NCBI GenBank assembly: GCA_963210315.1
Contig: OY723257.1
Span: forward strand, 62,001-126,000
Origin: Rhynchopus euleeides
Taxonomy: Eukaryota > Euglenozoa > Diplonemea > Diplonemida > Diplonemidae
Length of the DNA: 64,000 bases
Direction: 5' to 3'
Of this stretch, positions 42,677-53,308 are shown in pieces. Made by a program: the position numbers and the translations under genes. A model generated the notes under the pieces. The model made no database searches. It was not told where the DNA came from and saw only the letters and a program-made list of their open reading frames with translations. Within the stretch, counting starts at the first letter, position 1. The number at the start of each line of letters is the position of its first letter.

Positions 42677-44141
42677 CTACAGCCTCGCCACGTCCCACAG
42701 CCTCATCCCGTCCAGGCACACTGTTGCCACACGTGCCCCATCGTGGGAGAAGCTGAGCCGGGTCACAGGGCCCGTGTGCCCCGAAAGCTGTGCCACCTCT
42801 GCTCCTGTGTGTGCGTCCCACACAGACACGGTGCCGACACCAGCAGCAGCAATGAGGCGCCCGTCAGGCGAGTGATGCATGTCGAACAGCATACCCGACG
42901 AATGACGCAGCTGCAGCCGTTCGGTGATGCCTGCGTTCCACGGGCCGACACGCACCACACCGTCATCTGTCCCACGGGCCAGCTGCCCATCCGGGGAGAA
43001 GGACAGCGCCAGCACACGTCCCCAACGGGACAGCACCACAGCCTCGCGCTGGCCGCTCTGCGTGGACAACACAGGCACAACGTCGCCCTCCACGCCCCCG
43101 CCCTGAGCGGTTGCGACATACGCACCGTCGTGTGTGAAGGCAACCTCGCGTGCGTGCCGCTGCAGCAGGTGCGATCGTCTGCCACCACCAACGTCGTGCA
43201 GACGTGTCACTGCCTCGCGCCTCCCTGCGGCAACGACCACTCGCCCGTCGGGGGAGAAGCGCACACGCCGCACGCCTGCACCCTCCCCGGCACCGCCCTC
43301 CAGCTGCAACAGCGCTGCACCTGTCGTGGCGTTGCACACAACAACGCGCCCGCCGCCGCCGCACACAGCGACACGCCCGCCATCGGGGGAGAAGGCGACA
43401 TCGTGTGCCGCAAAGTCTGCACACCCGAGAACACGTGCAAAGCTGCCGGTGGTGGCGGTGAAGACGCGCAGGGTACCATCGCTGCCGCCCACAGCCACCT
43501 CGCGTGAGTCGGGCGAGTAGGCGACGCTGAGTGCTGCGGCAGGATGCAGCACATGCACCAGGCAGCGGTGGGGCGCACACGGCTCGGCGGAGGTGTCGGC
43601 TGTGCCCGCGGTGGGTGGCGAAGGTGTCGGCAGTGCAGGCAGCAGCGGTGACAGTGTTGGCGGCAGAGATGTGGGCCACCACTGAAACTGGACATCGACG
43701 TACACCCCCCCCCCACTGGCAGCGCACTGTGTGTGGCACATGCATGGCATACGCCGTCAGGCCGTACTTGCACGTCTGCTGCCTGTGGCCGTCGTTGGTT
43801 GGGCCCGCACCGCCCACCCACGCGTCCATCACGATGGTGAGGCCGAGCACGGTGCCTTCCCGCTCCTGTTTGCCTGATGAAGCCCAGACACCCTCCTTCG
43901 TGCAGCCGCGACCAGCTGATGTGCATTCGAGGCACCCGAGGCTCTGATTCACACTGCCCACACCCACACTTCCTGTGAGCATGGATGACTCACGTTCCGC
44001 TCCCCGGTGCTCTTGGTACACCTTGACCGCCTTGAACCAGTACGTCATCTCGGCACGTGCGCCGCATGATTGCAGGAGCAGCAGCAGCAACGTGGCAGCA
44101 CCCGTCCCCAGCCTGGGGCCACATTCCCGAGGACCATGCAT
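42677..44141 (-). CDS. Secreted WD40 beta-propeller protein, one-base frameshift in a G run
   Basis: ATG at 44141 opens a signal peptide (hydrophobic GAATLLLLLLQSCGARA), then a cysteine-bearing N-terminal domain (GCLECTSAGRGC, IVMDAWVGGAGP). The frame reaches a run of ten G (plus strand C, 43705-43714). Dropping one G joins it smoothly to YVDVQFQWWP and a propeller of about six to seven WD40 blades. Recognisable repeats are SVAYSPDSREVAVGGSDGTL, VAFSPDGGRVAVCGGGGRVV, SFSPDGQLARG, DMHHSPDGRLIAAAGVGTVS and SFSHDGARVATVCLDG, ending DVARL. The joined protein would be about 487 residues. The shift is either a sequencing error or a real homopolymer slip. Extracellular WD40 proteins are uncommon, so the signal peptide is notable. 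Confidence 0.75.
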
Positions 44142-44469
44142 GTCTGCAGTGTGGATGAGTGGAAAGAAGGCAAATGTGTCAGTGTACATGGGGCAAGCAC
44201 AAAGACAAACCTCCGGGTATGTGTGGTTGCGAGAAAGAAGGGGCGGTGGGTGGGGTGGGTCCCTTCGCGGCGTGTTTATTTCTCCTGTGACCAAGACGTG
44301 AAGCACAGCGAAATAAGTGCCGTGACAGCTGCCGTGTGAGCTGCCGTGTGTGTAGGTGTGCGCCGTCTGTGATCTGTCACTGTATGCGGTGTCCAATGTG
44401 ACATCCATTGGGCAGAACAGGAAGATCCTTCACAGTACCATTGCTCCCATTGCCAAACGCCCCACTCCT
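44142..44469. other. 5' flank of the secreted WD40 gene
   Basis: About 330 bp without a recognised gene. It includes repeated GCTGCCGTGTG near 44325-44355. Confidence 0.35.
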
Positions 44470-44585
44470 GCCCTGTGCACAGGGATGGAGCCAGGAGGCG
44501 GTACACTGCAACACTGCCTGTACGTCGCGGCATGGTGGCGTGCTGCCTGCTGGGAAGGGATGCACAACAACGTGGGGAACGTTTC
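44470..44585 (-). pseudogene. Duplicated 5' end of the polytopic membrane protein gene
   Basis: ATG at 44533; the first codons read GSVAVYRLLAPSL, matching GSVAVYRLLAVAL at the start of the gene at 45336-47798. The upstream GGCGTGCTGCCTGCTGGGA is also shared with 47803-47821. Similarity ends after about 17 codons, so this is a 5' fragment copy only. Confidence 0.7.
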
Positions 44586-45012
44586 CTTTTTGGTGAACTG
44601 GGGGACTGCTACTCCTTGTTGAGGTGAGAGGCAGGGCGGAAGCCGACGACACAGTTGCTGTTGGCCACGTGTGGCAGAGGCTAGAGGCTAAAGTCGTGTA
44701 CTTGCGCGACAAGGGCCAAAAGTGTCACTGCTCGTTGTTCGTCACGTTTTGCTTTTGCTTTTGTTCATTTTTGCGTTGACGCTTCCTTTCTCACGCTTCC
44801 ACACTCACACTCCTGCTGATGATGGTGTCGTGAGTGAGGAGCACAAGGGCACGAACAAGCACGCGACACTTTCCGCACACATCGACGTGTGCTGAAGACA
44901 TCTTCTACAGTCGCGGCTCTCCCCAAGGGGCGACCGTTGAGATCGTTCCTGGCGAAACGCGCAAAAACCAGGGTCGAAACAGTCCCAGTCGAGCGGTCGG
45001 CAGGACCGAGCG
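44586..45012. repeat. Dispersed repeat, copy 2 (inverse of 18963-19255)
   Basis: Two matching blocks (44586-44730 and 44895-45012) with about 165 bp between them that are absent in copy 1. Just right, GGGAAGGGATGCACAACAAC (45017-45036) repeats a piece at 44554-44573, showing further local duplication. Confidence 0.75.
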
Positions 45013-45335
45013 GGCTGGGAAGGGATGCACAACAACGTGGGGAACTGTTATTTTTTGGCGAACCGGGGAACGGGGGCGCTCAGAAGTGCAGAAAGTGACA
45101 CAGTTTGGCACAACAGAGCGACGGCCCCAAGACAGACTCAGTGGAGGACAGACAGACGCACGCACAGTGCTGCACGCTCTGTTCTCACCCACGTCATACA
45201 CAGAAACCTACGCTCCCGCCAGTTGTGTGGCATGGGTCCAGGTCGGGCAGCTGTGCACTGGACTGGGTGTCACGCCACGTGCGGCACACCACAACAGGAT
45301 ACCGGCGCGGTCTGCCTATACTCTCCCTCAACCCT
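45013..45335. other. 3' flank of the polytopic membrane protein gene
   Basis: No gene recognised in about 320 bp. Confidence 0.35.
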
Positions 45336-47798
45336 TCATCCAAAAGCCGCCCTGGGAGGGGCCTGGTGTGTGTCGCGGAGCCACCATCTATATATGCGGC
45401 GGACCAGCTGAAGCTGCACCCATTCCGGCAGGAGGTCGAAGAGGAAGAAAGGCCCCGACACGGCGACGAAGACGGCTGTCATCCACGCGCTGTCGTCGTC
45501 CACCATCTGGAAGGCGGCATGGGCGTACGCCACCCCCGCCACACACAGGGCACACACAGCGCTGTACGCACACACCACACACAGCGCCGTCACCGCGTGG
45601 GGCACCTCACGCAGTGGCATACCCAATCGCAACAGCGTTGCGGAGAAGGGGTGTGAGGAGTGCGACAGGCAGGGCAGCCACAGGGAGGGCTCCTCGGCAA
45701 CAAAGGCAGGCCTGGCCGCAGGGGGGACCGTGCGCACACCCATGCCCCAGGACTGCAGGGTGTGCCACACAGTGTTTACTGTGACGATATTGCTAGTTGT
45801 TGTTGTTGTTGTGAGGGTGTCTGACACACTGTCGTGTTCCCCACGTGAGTGTCGGATGTACGCCAGCGCTGCCTCCTCCAGGCTGACCCCGAAGCCCAGG
45901 TCACGCCGCGCGCACCGCTGCAGCCGGTACAGCTCCCAGGGCTCTGCAGTCTCTGCGAGACAGGCCCGCACTGCGCGCCGGCGCAGCACACCAGAAGGGT
46001 GTGCCAAGTTGGGGAACCTGGTCCCGTCCCTGAGTAATACCAGCAGCAAGAAGCAGGCCTCGGTGGGGCCAGCCTTCCGCAGCAGCGTGCGCAGCACATC
46101 GTCGGGGATAACCATGGTGTTCTCAAAAAATGACACTTCGGTCACTAGATCCCGCACACGGGCCGCGTTGCCGTCGCGCACCGCCTCCAGCAGGTCCCTC
46201 TGCGCAGCCGAGTCTGCCGCGGGGTTAGGGGCAGGCACCGCCTCGGCACGCACCTCCACAACGCACTCGCTCTCGAGGGTGAGGGTGTGCAGCGGCGTGT
46301 CTGCAGGGCCACGGAGGGGCGCGCCACCCAACGACAGGTGCACGCGCGCCGCGCGCCCGCCCGTTGCTGCGGACAGCAGCTCCCGCAGGGCACGGCGCCG
46401 CAGACCCCCCAGTGTGGCGTTCTCCCCAACGCACACCACCACCACGTCGCCTGTGGGGAGGCGGAGCGACAGCGGCATCCCGTCAGGGGGGTCGCTGTCT
46501 GCAGCACCACTCCCACCCGCCTCCGGACCCCCCACCTCCTCATCCTCCGCATCATCCTGCTCCGCGTCTTCGCCTTCCTCGCTGCAGCTCCCGCACCCCG
46601 CCTCGCTGCTGGAGGCGGCTTCCATCTCCAAGGCATCCGCAGCGTCTGGGGTGCCTTCGGCACGCGGGGTCAGGAGGTCGGTCCGTTTCAGGCCCAGCCA
46701 AGCTCGGCCTTCGTGAAACCCGAGGAATACTGGCATGAACATGCCGGAGATGACGCTTGAAAACCCCAACGAATCCGGGTTGCCGAGGGGAAGCCAGAAG
46801 GAGGTGAGCGGTATGTCTGTGGGGGTGGTGCCGAAGTAGACAGCGGTCAGGATGGCGAAGGAGCCTGGCCCGATGAGCAGGACGAGCAGTTTCTGGATCC
46901 CGGAACAGCGCCTGATCCCCACCCTGTTGGGCGCGTTGTGGAAGTGCCAGGCTAACGCCACGGAGTGGATCGCAGCGGAGCTGATGGCAAAGCCCCACTC
47001 TCTAAGTGATAGGATGCGGTGTGCTGCAGCCACAGGTGCTGCCCACAGGCCTACGTCGACACACCCGAGGCACAGCAGGTACGGCAAATGCAGCAGAAAG
47101 TACCCGGACTTCCAAACGACCCGGAAAACGACGCTGTGCTCGTTGGCAGCAGTCGCGTCTTTGAGGATATCATGGCAGGTCCCCCAAAACTCAAAGACCA
47201 GCAAGGTGCTGAAGGCGAAGTAGGTCCGCACAGCGACCCATGTCACGGGTGATCGGATCGCCACATCCCAGCCTGGCCCGGAGATAACAGGGCGGGTCGC
47301 GTAGAGAACCATCAGCACCAGGCAGCACACAGAGGCGAGGGCGGTGCACACCACCCCGATGCGGTGGAAGTGGGAGGATGATGGGCATGTGAACCAGCCC
47401 ATCACCAGACAGCACGTGGAGACTGCAGCGGGGATAGGGTACAGCAGTCCACCGACAATGCGCAACGCGTCAGGCCCAGCGCGGGTGTCGATGCTGGGAC
47501 ATTCAGTCGCGTTGTGCCCAGAGGGCGGCAGGGCGGCTGTGGTGTTGTGGCTATCCTCCTCGGTGTCGGTGGCGTTCGCCTCCGTGTCGTTCCTCCAGGT
47601 GCAGGGCAGGGCGTCGCCGTCGTACCATCTAGGCGAGGCACAGCTGGAGAGCCAGTCGCACATCTCGACAGGCTCAGCGTCGTGGTGGTGCGCCATGTAG
47701 TGGGGGGCTCCCGAGTTGAAGCTCACCGTGATGACGATGGGGAGGGCCACAGCCAGGAGGCGGTAAACCGCAACGCTGCCTGCATGTCGCAGCAGCAT
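45336..47798 (-). CDS. Polytopic membrane protein with internal ubiquitin-like domain
   Basis: 820 residues from an ATG at 47798 in a good context (CGCCACCATGC). N-terminal hydrophobic anchor VYRLLAVALPIVITVSF, then a loop with several N-glycosylation sequons (NDT, NAT, NTT, NAT) and cysteines. About six to seven membrane spans follow (residues about 110-370, e.g. VGGLLYPIPAAVSTCCLVMG, LLVLLIGPGSFAILTAVYF). Next come an acidic low-complexity linker (EEGEDAEQDDAEDEEVGG), a beta-grasp/ubiquitin-like segment (MPLSLRLPTGDVVVVCVGEN ... LTLESECVVEV) and a helical region (RDLLEAVRDGNAARVRDLV, ankyrin-like at first sight). Two more spans and a short basic tail end the protein. I do not recognise the family. 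A fragment of its 5' end is duplicated at 44470-44585. Confidence 0.8.
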   Translation of the reverse strand: MLLRHAGSVAVYRLLAVALPIVITVSFNSGAPHYMAHHHDAEPVEMCDWLSSCASPRWYDGDALPCTWRNDTEANATDTEEDSHNTTAALPPSGHNATECPSIDTRAGPDALRIVGGLLYPIPAAVSTCCLVMGWFTCPSSSHFHRIGVVCTALASVCCLVLMVLYATRPVISGPGWDVAIRSPVTWVAVRTYFAFSTLLVFEFWGTCHDILKDATAANEHSVVFRVVWKSGYFLLHLPYLLCLGCVDVGLWAAPVAAAHRILSLREWGFAISSAAIHSVALAWHFHNAPNRVGIRRCSGIQKLLVLLIGPGSFAILTAVYFGTTPTDIPLTSFWLPLGNPDSLGFSSVISGMFMPVFLGFHEGRAWLGLKRTDLLTPRAEGTPDAADALEMEAASSSEAGCGSCSEEGEDAEQDDAEDEEVGGPEAGGSGAADSDPPDGMPLSLRLPTGDVVVVCVGENATLGGLRRRALRELLSAATGGRAARVHLSLGGAPLRGPADTPLHTLTLESECVVEVRAEAVPAPNPAADSAAQRDLLEAVRDGNAARVRDLVTEVSFFENTMVIPDDVLRTLLRKAGPTEACFLLLVLLRDGTRFPNLAHPSGVLRRRAVRACLAETAEPWELYRLQRCARRDLGFGVSLEEAALAYIRHSRGEHDSVSDTLTTTTTTSNIVTVNTVWHTLQSWGMGVRTVPPAARPAFVAEEPSLWLPCLSHSSHPFSATLLRLGMPLREVPHAVTALCVVCAYSAVCALCVAGVAYAHAAFQMVDDDSAWMTAVFVAVSGPFFLFDLLPEWVQLQLVRRIYRWWLRDTHQAPPRAAFG

Positions 47799-48411
47799 GG
47801 TGGCGTGCTGCCTGCTGGGAGGGGAATGTGGGTAGCGCAATGCAAAGGCGGTGTGCCGCCGCCTTGTTGTGTGAGAAGCAGGCATCACATGATTTCGCGA
47901 ACCGGGCCTGCTCCACGCCTTTCTCTGCCCACGGGTTGTCCGCTTCTTGACTGGTGAGAGGTGACACGGCACAGCTGTCGCACCCCCCCTCGCACTACGT
48001 TTCGAGCGAACAGATGGCTGTGCCAAGAAAGGATCCGTGCAGTGAAGCAATCTCGTGGGATGTCTCTGCCGAACTCAAGCAAAACAATGATCTCGGCAAC
48101 ACGTGTGGGTCTCGTGGTGCGGGGGGCTACAGCCGCACACACAACACCCACACCTCTCCACAGAGTCGGAGGGAAAGTCGCGACGATTCGACACATCCTC
48201 AAACACCTTGGTGTGGAGAGGCCGCACCGAATCATCCGTTGTTGGGTGCGGCAATTGAAATCAGAATTATTGGCATGCGGGGAGGGACGCGGTGTGAGGC
48301 ACTGCCATGCACGGGTGGTCAGGAGGGTGGGCGTCTAATGCACCCGCTGCCCTTTGGATAGGTCCGTTCAGGTGAGGTTTGCGGAGGGGAACGTGAGCGG
48401 GATCACACAGT
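47799..48411. other. Spacer between two minus-strand genes
   Basis: About 610 bp containing the 5' flank of the membrane protein gene and the 3' flank of the two-exon gene. Nothing else recognised. Confidence 0.4.
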
Positions 48412-51400
48412 TCACTCCAAGAGGGCAGGGAAGGCAGGGGAGGCGAGGGGCACGCCCAGCAGGTCCCGCACAGGCCTGCCCAGCACCGCAGAGGCCATCA
48501 GCAGCATCGAGGCTTCGACCTTCTCAACAGGGTTCTCGCTCCGCTTCACCGCTGTGTCCATCACCGTCTCGTCGAAGCAGTGCGTCACCACCGTCACCAC
48601 GTGCATCTCCGCGCTGACCAGCGGCAGCTCCCCGCACTTCGTCAACGCGGAGAGCACGGCAAACGCATGGGCTCGCTCGCTGTCTAGCGCCTCCCCGCTC
48701 AGCACCTCCTTCTCCGCCTTCTTCGCCAGGAGGCCTTTCAAGCGCAGACGCCGCCACTCGCCCCCCACCTTGATGGTTGTGGGGCGCACACACGCAATCC
48801 CCTCGATGCGTCCCAGGTGCTGCTCCAGCCTCTCGGGAAGCTGGCTGATGTCCTCCTCCTCCTCCGCCTCTGCCTGGCCACCCGCCTCAGTGCTGCTGTC
48901 GCGCTGCTCTGCTGCCAGCGGCTCCTCGCCTGCAGCGGGTTGCTGGGCCTCGCCTGACGGCACGACTTCCTGTTCTGCATCGTTCATCCCGATCGTCGGG
49001 CATTCCATTGTCCACTTCATCCGAGGGCGGCGGGCGGAGGAAGACCCGCTGCCTGGCATGCTCAGGGAAAGGGACGGCATGCTCAGCGATCCGAGGAAGG
49101 AGGACTTGTTCTGCGCACGCTCCAACTCTCTGACGCCGAAATGGACGCGTTCCCCGGGATGCTGCAAGGGGTGGTGGTGGTGCCTTCAGCGAGTGGGAAG
49201 GGGGGGTTTGCGGGGCGGGTGCGTTGACGGAAGGCAGCCGACAACTACCTTCCAGGACACCTCTTCTTGAAACACGGGCCGTCTCAGTCTAACCCATGTG
49301 CCTCAAACCGACACGCTGCACTGAAAGCGAGATGTGCTAATCGACGCAGCACAGCCGCATCCGATAAAGCTGTGCAAAGAGGCTTGAAAAAAATGTACAC
49401 TGTTGGGTCTCGGCTTAGAGGCGGCTTCCCGACAACCCCGACCCAGCGCAGTGCGCTGCTGCATACCTGAATACTGCAAAACGCCTCAGTTATATGATCC
49501 CCCTGCTCCTCCACGAGGCGCTCCAACGTCTTCTGAGCCTCAGCAGCTTCTTGCTTCCCGAGCTCTTCCCGCAGCTTCTCGCACTCCAGCTGCTCCTCCA
49601 CCTGGCGCTTCTTGGCAGCAGCGATGAATGCGGCAACGGCGTGTGCCCTGCTGCGCACGCAGGCAACCCTCCCCTTCACGGAGGTCTCGTGTTGGGGAGC
49701 CTCCGGCCTGTAGGCCAGCAGGTCGGAGGCGATGTGCTGTGCCGTGAAGAGGTCCATCAGCTGCTGCGACAGCGCGACCTCCTTCGCCAGGCTACCCTGC
49801 GGCAGGTTCAGCACCGCCTCGACCTGCGGCTTGACCTGCACCACGCACACCGCGAACAGCGTCGCCTCTATCTGCATGCTGCGGTACGCTTGGGCGAAGC
49901 GGCGCTGCTCGGGCGACAGCGACTCCACAGCCTTGCGGAACTCCTTGGCGCTGGGGATCTCCTCCAGGTCGAGCGGGATGCTGAGGTCGTCCCTGCTCTG
50001 CAGCAGCACAGCGTGGCGTGGGACAAAGGTGTCTGGCCCTGACACCACACCCAGCACTGCGATGTATGTGCCGAACTGGCGTGCCCTGAGGCGCAGCGTG
50101 GTTGCGGCAGGGGGTTCGGTGGAAAACCTGTGCGCGCAGTGTGCGTGCAGGTACCGTGGGCCGTGGAAGACGACCTCCGTCGTGGCGTCGAGGGCGAACC
50201 GTGTGCCGCGCCGCGGTGCCTCCATCCGGCACGACACTGTCTCCATCTCAGCCGCCGCACCGCCCGTGCCGCGCACCAGCTCCAGCGTGCCCTCGGGGTC
50301 GCGGGCGGGCTGCCGCACCGCGTAGCTGAAAGGGCGGGGTGCAGCCGCAGCGGTGAACAGCTTCCGGCAGTGGTAGCTCATGTAGGTCGCGAAGTCGTGC
50401 GACGACACCTCACGCCCGATGGCACGCACCAGCTGGTCGCGCAGCAGCAGCTCCACGTAGTCCAAGCCCTCCTCGATGGCGTCATGCATGCCGAAGAGGT
50501 ACGATGCGACGTACGCCACTGACGCTGCTGTGACTGTGACACCTGCAGCAGAAGAGCCGTACGACGCACCCACTGTGGCCAGCCCCTCCTGCAGCCGCCG
50601 CCTGGACTCCTCCACAAGGCTTGCCCGGTCTGTGGCAGACGGTGTCTCAGACAGAGGGGCATCGGGGCTGCCCGTGCTCTGCTCCGTCTGTCGCAGCACA
50701 GGCAAGGCAGGCGAGAAGACAGAGGCGCAGCACATCGACAGGTCCTCGCCGTGCTCCTCGTCTGCCGCGAACACGCTGTGCACGAAGTAGCCGTACACCT
50801 CACGCCCCCAGTCACCCAAGGCGCTGAGGCACTGCAACGCATCCTCCACATCGCTGTTGCGGCGTGGGGTGTGGCACCCACGCCCGGTGCGGTCGATCGC
50901 AAACACAGGGGCAAGGTCTGCGTTCAGCATGCGCAGCAGCCACGTCAGGTCTGTCGAGAAGGGTGCGTCGCTGGTGCGTGCACGGTAAGGCGGGTCGTTA
51001 CTGCAGGTCGTCACCAGGCTGCGGTTGGTCCCCTCTGCCAGCAGCAGCGTGCTGTTGCTGTTGTCTGCGCATGCCCCGCGCACCAGGCAGACCCGCCACT
51101 GTGCCTCGTAGTCCCACTCGTACAGCTCCACCGTCGTCACCGCCCCTGTGAGCTTCCGGAATGTGCCGCGCAGGCCACGCACCTCCTCGGCATGCTTGCC
51201 CTGTGCGCCCTGCTCCTTCGCCAGCCGCCTCCGGAACGTGCACGTCTCCGAGTGCTGCAGCTCCAGCTGCACCCGGTGATCCCGTGCCCACACGTGTGCT
51301 GTTCCCAAAGCTTCACCCGCACCCGCCCCCAGGCACCGCAGCCCTGCCAGCACCGCCTCCACCCCGGCACACACCACAAACTCCGCGACGCTGAACTTGT

Positions 51401-51518
51401 CGGCGTAGGTGTGGGGCACGTCCGCAGCAGCCACAGGGTGCCTGCACCGGTCCAGCACCTTCTCCGCCTCCCTTGTCCCGCGTGCGATGCTCTCTGCGGT
51501 GGATGCGTAGCGTGACAT
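48412..51518 (-). CDS. Two-exon gene, 933-residue uncharacterised protist protein
   Basis: Exon 1 is 51518-49467 (684 codons from MSRYASTAES). Exon 2 is 49161-48412 (250 codons with stop). The intron 49466-49162 has donor CAG|GTATGC and acceptor CACCCCTTGCAG|CAT, and both exons are in phase 0. The middle of exon 1 holds a beta-rich segment (LRARQFGTYIAVLGVVSGPD, residues about 475-495), then SAKEFRKAVESLSPEQRRFA and QAYRSMQIEATLFAVCVVQV, a block I remember from uncharacterised proteins of other protists but cannot name. A coiled coil (KKRQVEEQLECEKLREELGK) closes exon 1. Exon 2 is acidic in its first half and helical at the end (ALTKCGELPLVSAEMHVVTV). No catalytic motif seen; likely cytosolic. 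Confidence 0.8.
49162..49466 (-). other. Spliceosomal intron (305 bp)
   Basis: GTATGC at the 5' end, a pyrimidine-rich stretch and TTGCAG at the 3' end. Without splicing, exon 1's frame runs into an unlikely tail, and exon 2's frame has no ATG at its conserved start. Splicing joins SIQ to HPGERV with the frame kept. Confidence 0.75.
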
Positions 51519-52084
51519 GGCGGCAGCAGTCAGGTGCACCCACACCCCGTCCCTGTGAGTTGGGGGTGTGTGTGAGGCCACACCAAAAGCAGGGCGGCAG
51601 AACATTATGTGCGACACTGTGCGGTGCAAAAAGGAAGGGCAATAACCAAATGCCATTGGGGGGGGAGAGGGTTCGTCTTGCAACGTGCACCGGTGACTTG
51701 TATGTTGTTTTTAACTGGCCGTGGTGCTGGTGGGGTGGTTGTATCCTGTGTAATTTTGCCCACTCCCGGCGCCCCTTCCACCTCCCCAAAAAACCAGCAG
51801 ATCCCGGAAAAGGTGAGAGGGAGAATTGGGTAACGGAAAGAGACGGAATCAGTGTACACGCCCTTTACGGGGCAGCCCAATAGGGGACAGGAAGCATTGG
51901 CGCTTGCACCGACCGCTTCAGGTCGGGCAGCACTGCCAGCGGGCAGGCTGCCAGAAATCACTTTGGCCGGGGTGTGGAGGGAGTGTTTCCAGTTCTGCAT
52001 GCAGGCAGCTCACGTTGTCGCGAAGTGGGGACCCGCCACCGCCGCTGCTGCCTGCTGGCAACACGCAAGCACACAAGGTTGCAG
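51519..52084. other. Spacer
   Basis: About 565 bp of 5' flank of the two-exon gene and 3' flank of the next WD40 gene. No gene recognised. Confidence 0.4.
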
Positions 52085-53308
52085 TCAGGGTGTCACGGAA
52101 GACACATCACACACGGTGACTGATTCGCAGTCCGTTGGTGTAAAGACCCACCTCCCGCAGGGGCTCAGGGCAACACTGTCGCCCTCTGAGTCCACCTTCC
52201 CCAGGTACTCACCTGTGCTGAGGCGGTACAACATGGTGGAACAACTGTCCAGCACGGCAACAACATCACCTGGCTGTGACACAGCAAGTGACTCCGGACA
52301 GTCGTCCAGTCGCACAGTACGCAGGCAGCTGAGGGAGGTTGTGCACCACACCTTGAGTGTGCTGTCGTCAGAACACGACACCAATTGTTGCTCATCCTTG
52401 GTCAGGGCGACGTCGGTGACGGTGTCCGTGTGCCCATCCAGGGTGTGTGTGTGTGTGAGGGTGCTGATGTCCCACACACGGATGGTCTTGTCCTCTGACC
52501 CGCTGAAGATCCTCGTGCCCGACACAGCAATGCCGAGAACAGCCTTGCTGTGACCCTCCAGCACTGTGGCGCTCGGTGTGCTTTTCAAGTCCCGCAGACC
52601 CAGTTTGCCTGTGACGAAATCGGCTATGCTGCGAACAGTCCAGCTGTGACCCTCCAGCACTGTGGCGCTCGGTGTGCCTTTCGCGTCCCACACACGCACT
52701 TTGCCATTCTCGTCTCCGGACACCAGACGTCCGCAGTGTGACCACGCTACACTCTCCACCTCGGTGTCGTTACGCAGTCCGCACACCTGCTCCCAGGTTG
52801 ATGTCAGCCACACGCAGATAGTGCCGTCCTGAGCACACGTCGCCAACCGCGTCCCACAGACAGAGAAGGACGTACAACGTATGTTTGCATAGTTGCCGTG
52901 CGTGAAGTCCGTCACCACGTCAGCGGTGATGGTGTCAAACACAGTGACGTGCCCTTCCGAGTCACTCACTGCGCATCGCGCCCCACACCTCGACAGTGTG
53001 ATGTGCGTGATGTAGACGTCATGCCCACTTGAGTAGACTGCGGGTGCCTTGACGTTGGGCCAGCGGGGGACGAGCTGCACAGCACCCCCATCCTCCAGAC
53101 CCGTGTCGGCAACGCACTGTGCATCGTCCAGCTCCGCCTCACACCCTTCGATGTGTGCTGACACGCATGCAGCCTCACGGACTGCGTTGATAGAACCCGG
53201 GAACATCTCGTCCAGCGCATCCGTCTTCAGCCCGACCACGGTCCCGCCTTCCGGAACACCGACGACACAGCTGTCACCGGTCCCGGTGTGACGAACAGAG
53301 ACCTCCAT
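52085..53308 (-). CDS. WD40 protein with ubiquitin-like N-terminus (paralogue 1)
   Basis: 407 residues. Residues 1-95 (VSVRHTGTGDSCVVGVPEGG ... VADTGLEDGGAVQLVPRW) resemble a beta-grasp/ubiquitin-like fold in spacing: a GLxDG turn before the last strand. Seven WD40-type blades follow, e.g. DGTICVWLTSTWEQVCGL, ENGKVRVWDAKGTPSATVLE, DKTIRVWDISTLTHTHTLDG and DSTLKVWCTTSLSCLRTV. Between blades 4 and 5 a near-repeat (LRDLKSTPSATVLEGHS) shows an internal duplication of about 30 residues relative to paralogue 2. A coding (CA)n microsatellite gives THTHTL. WD40 propellers act as protein-interaction scaffolds; the partner is unknown. Confidence 0.85.
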   Translation of the reverse strand: MEVSVRHTGTGDSCVVGVPEGGTVVGLKTDALDEMFPGSINAVREAACVSAHIEGCEAELDDAQCVADTGLEDGGAVQLVPRWPNVKAPAVYSSGHDVYITHITLSRCGARCAVSDSEGHVTVFDTITADVVTDFTHGNYANIRCTSFSVCGTRLATCAQDGTICVWLTSTWEQVCGLRNDTEVESVAWSHCGRLVSGDENGKVRVWDAKGTPSATVLEGHSWTVRSIADFVTGKLGLRDLKSTPSATVLEGHSKAVLGIAVSGTRIFSGSEDKTIRVWDISTLTHTHTLDGHTDTVTDVALTKDEQQLVSCSDDSTLKVWCTTSLSCLRTVRLDDCPESLAVSQPGDVVAVLDSCSTMLYRLSTGEYLGKVDSEGDSVALSPCGRWVFTPTDCESVTVCDVSSVTP

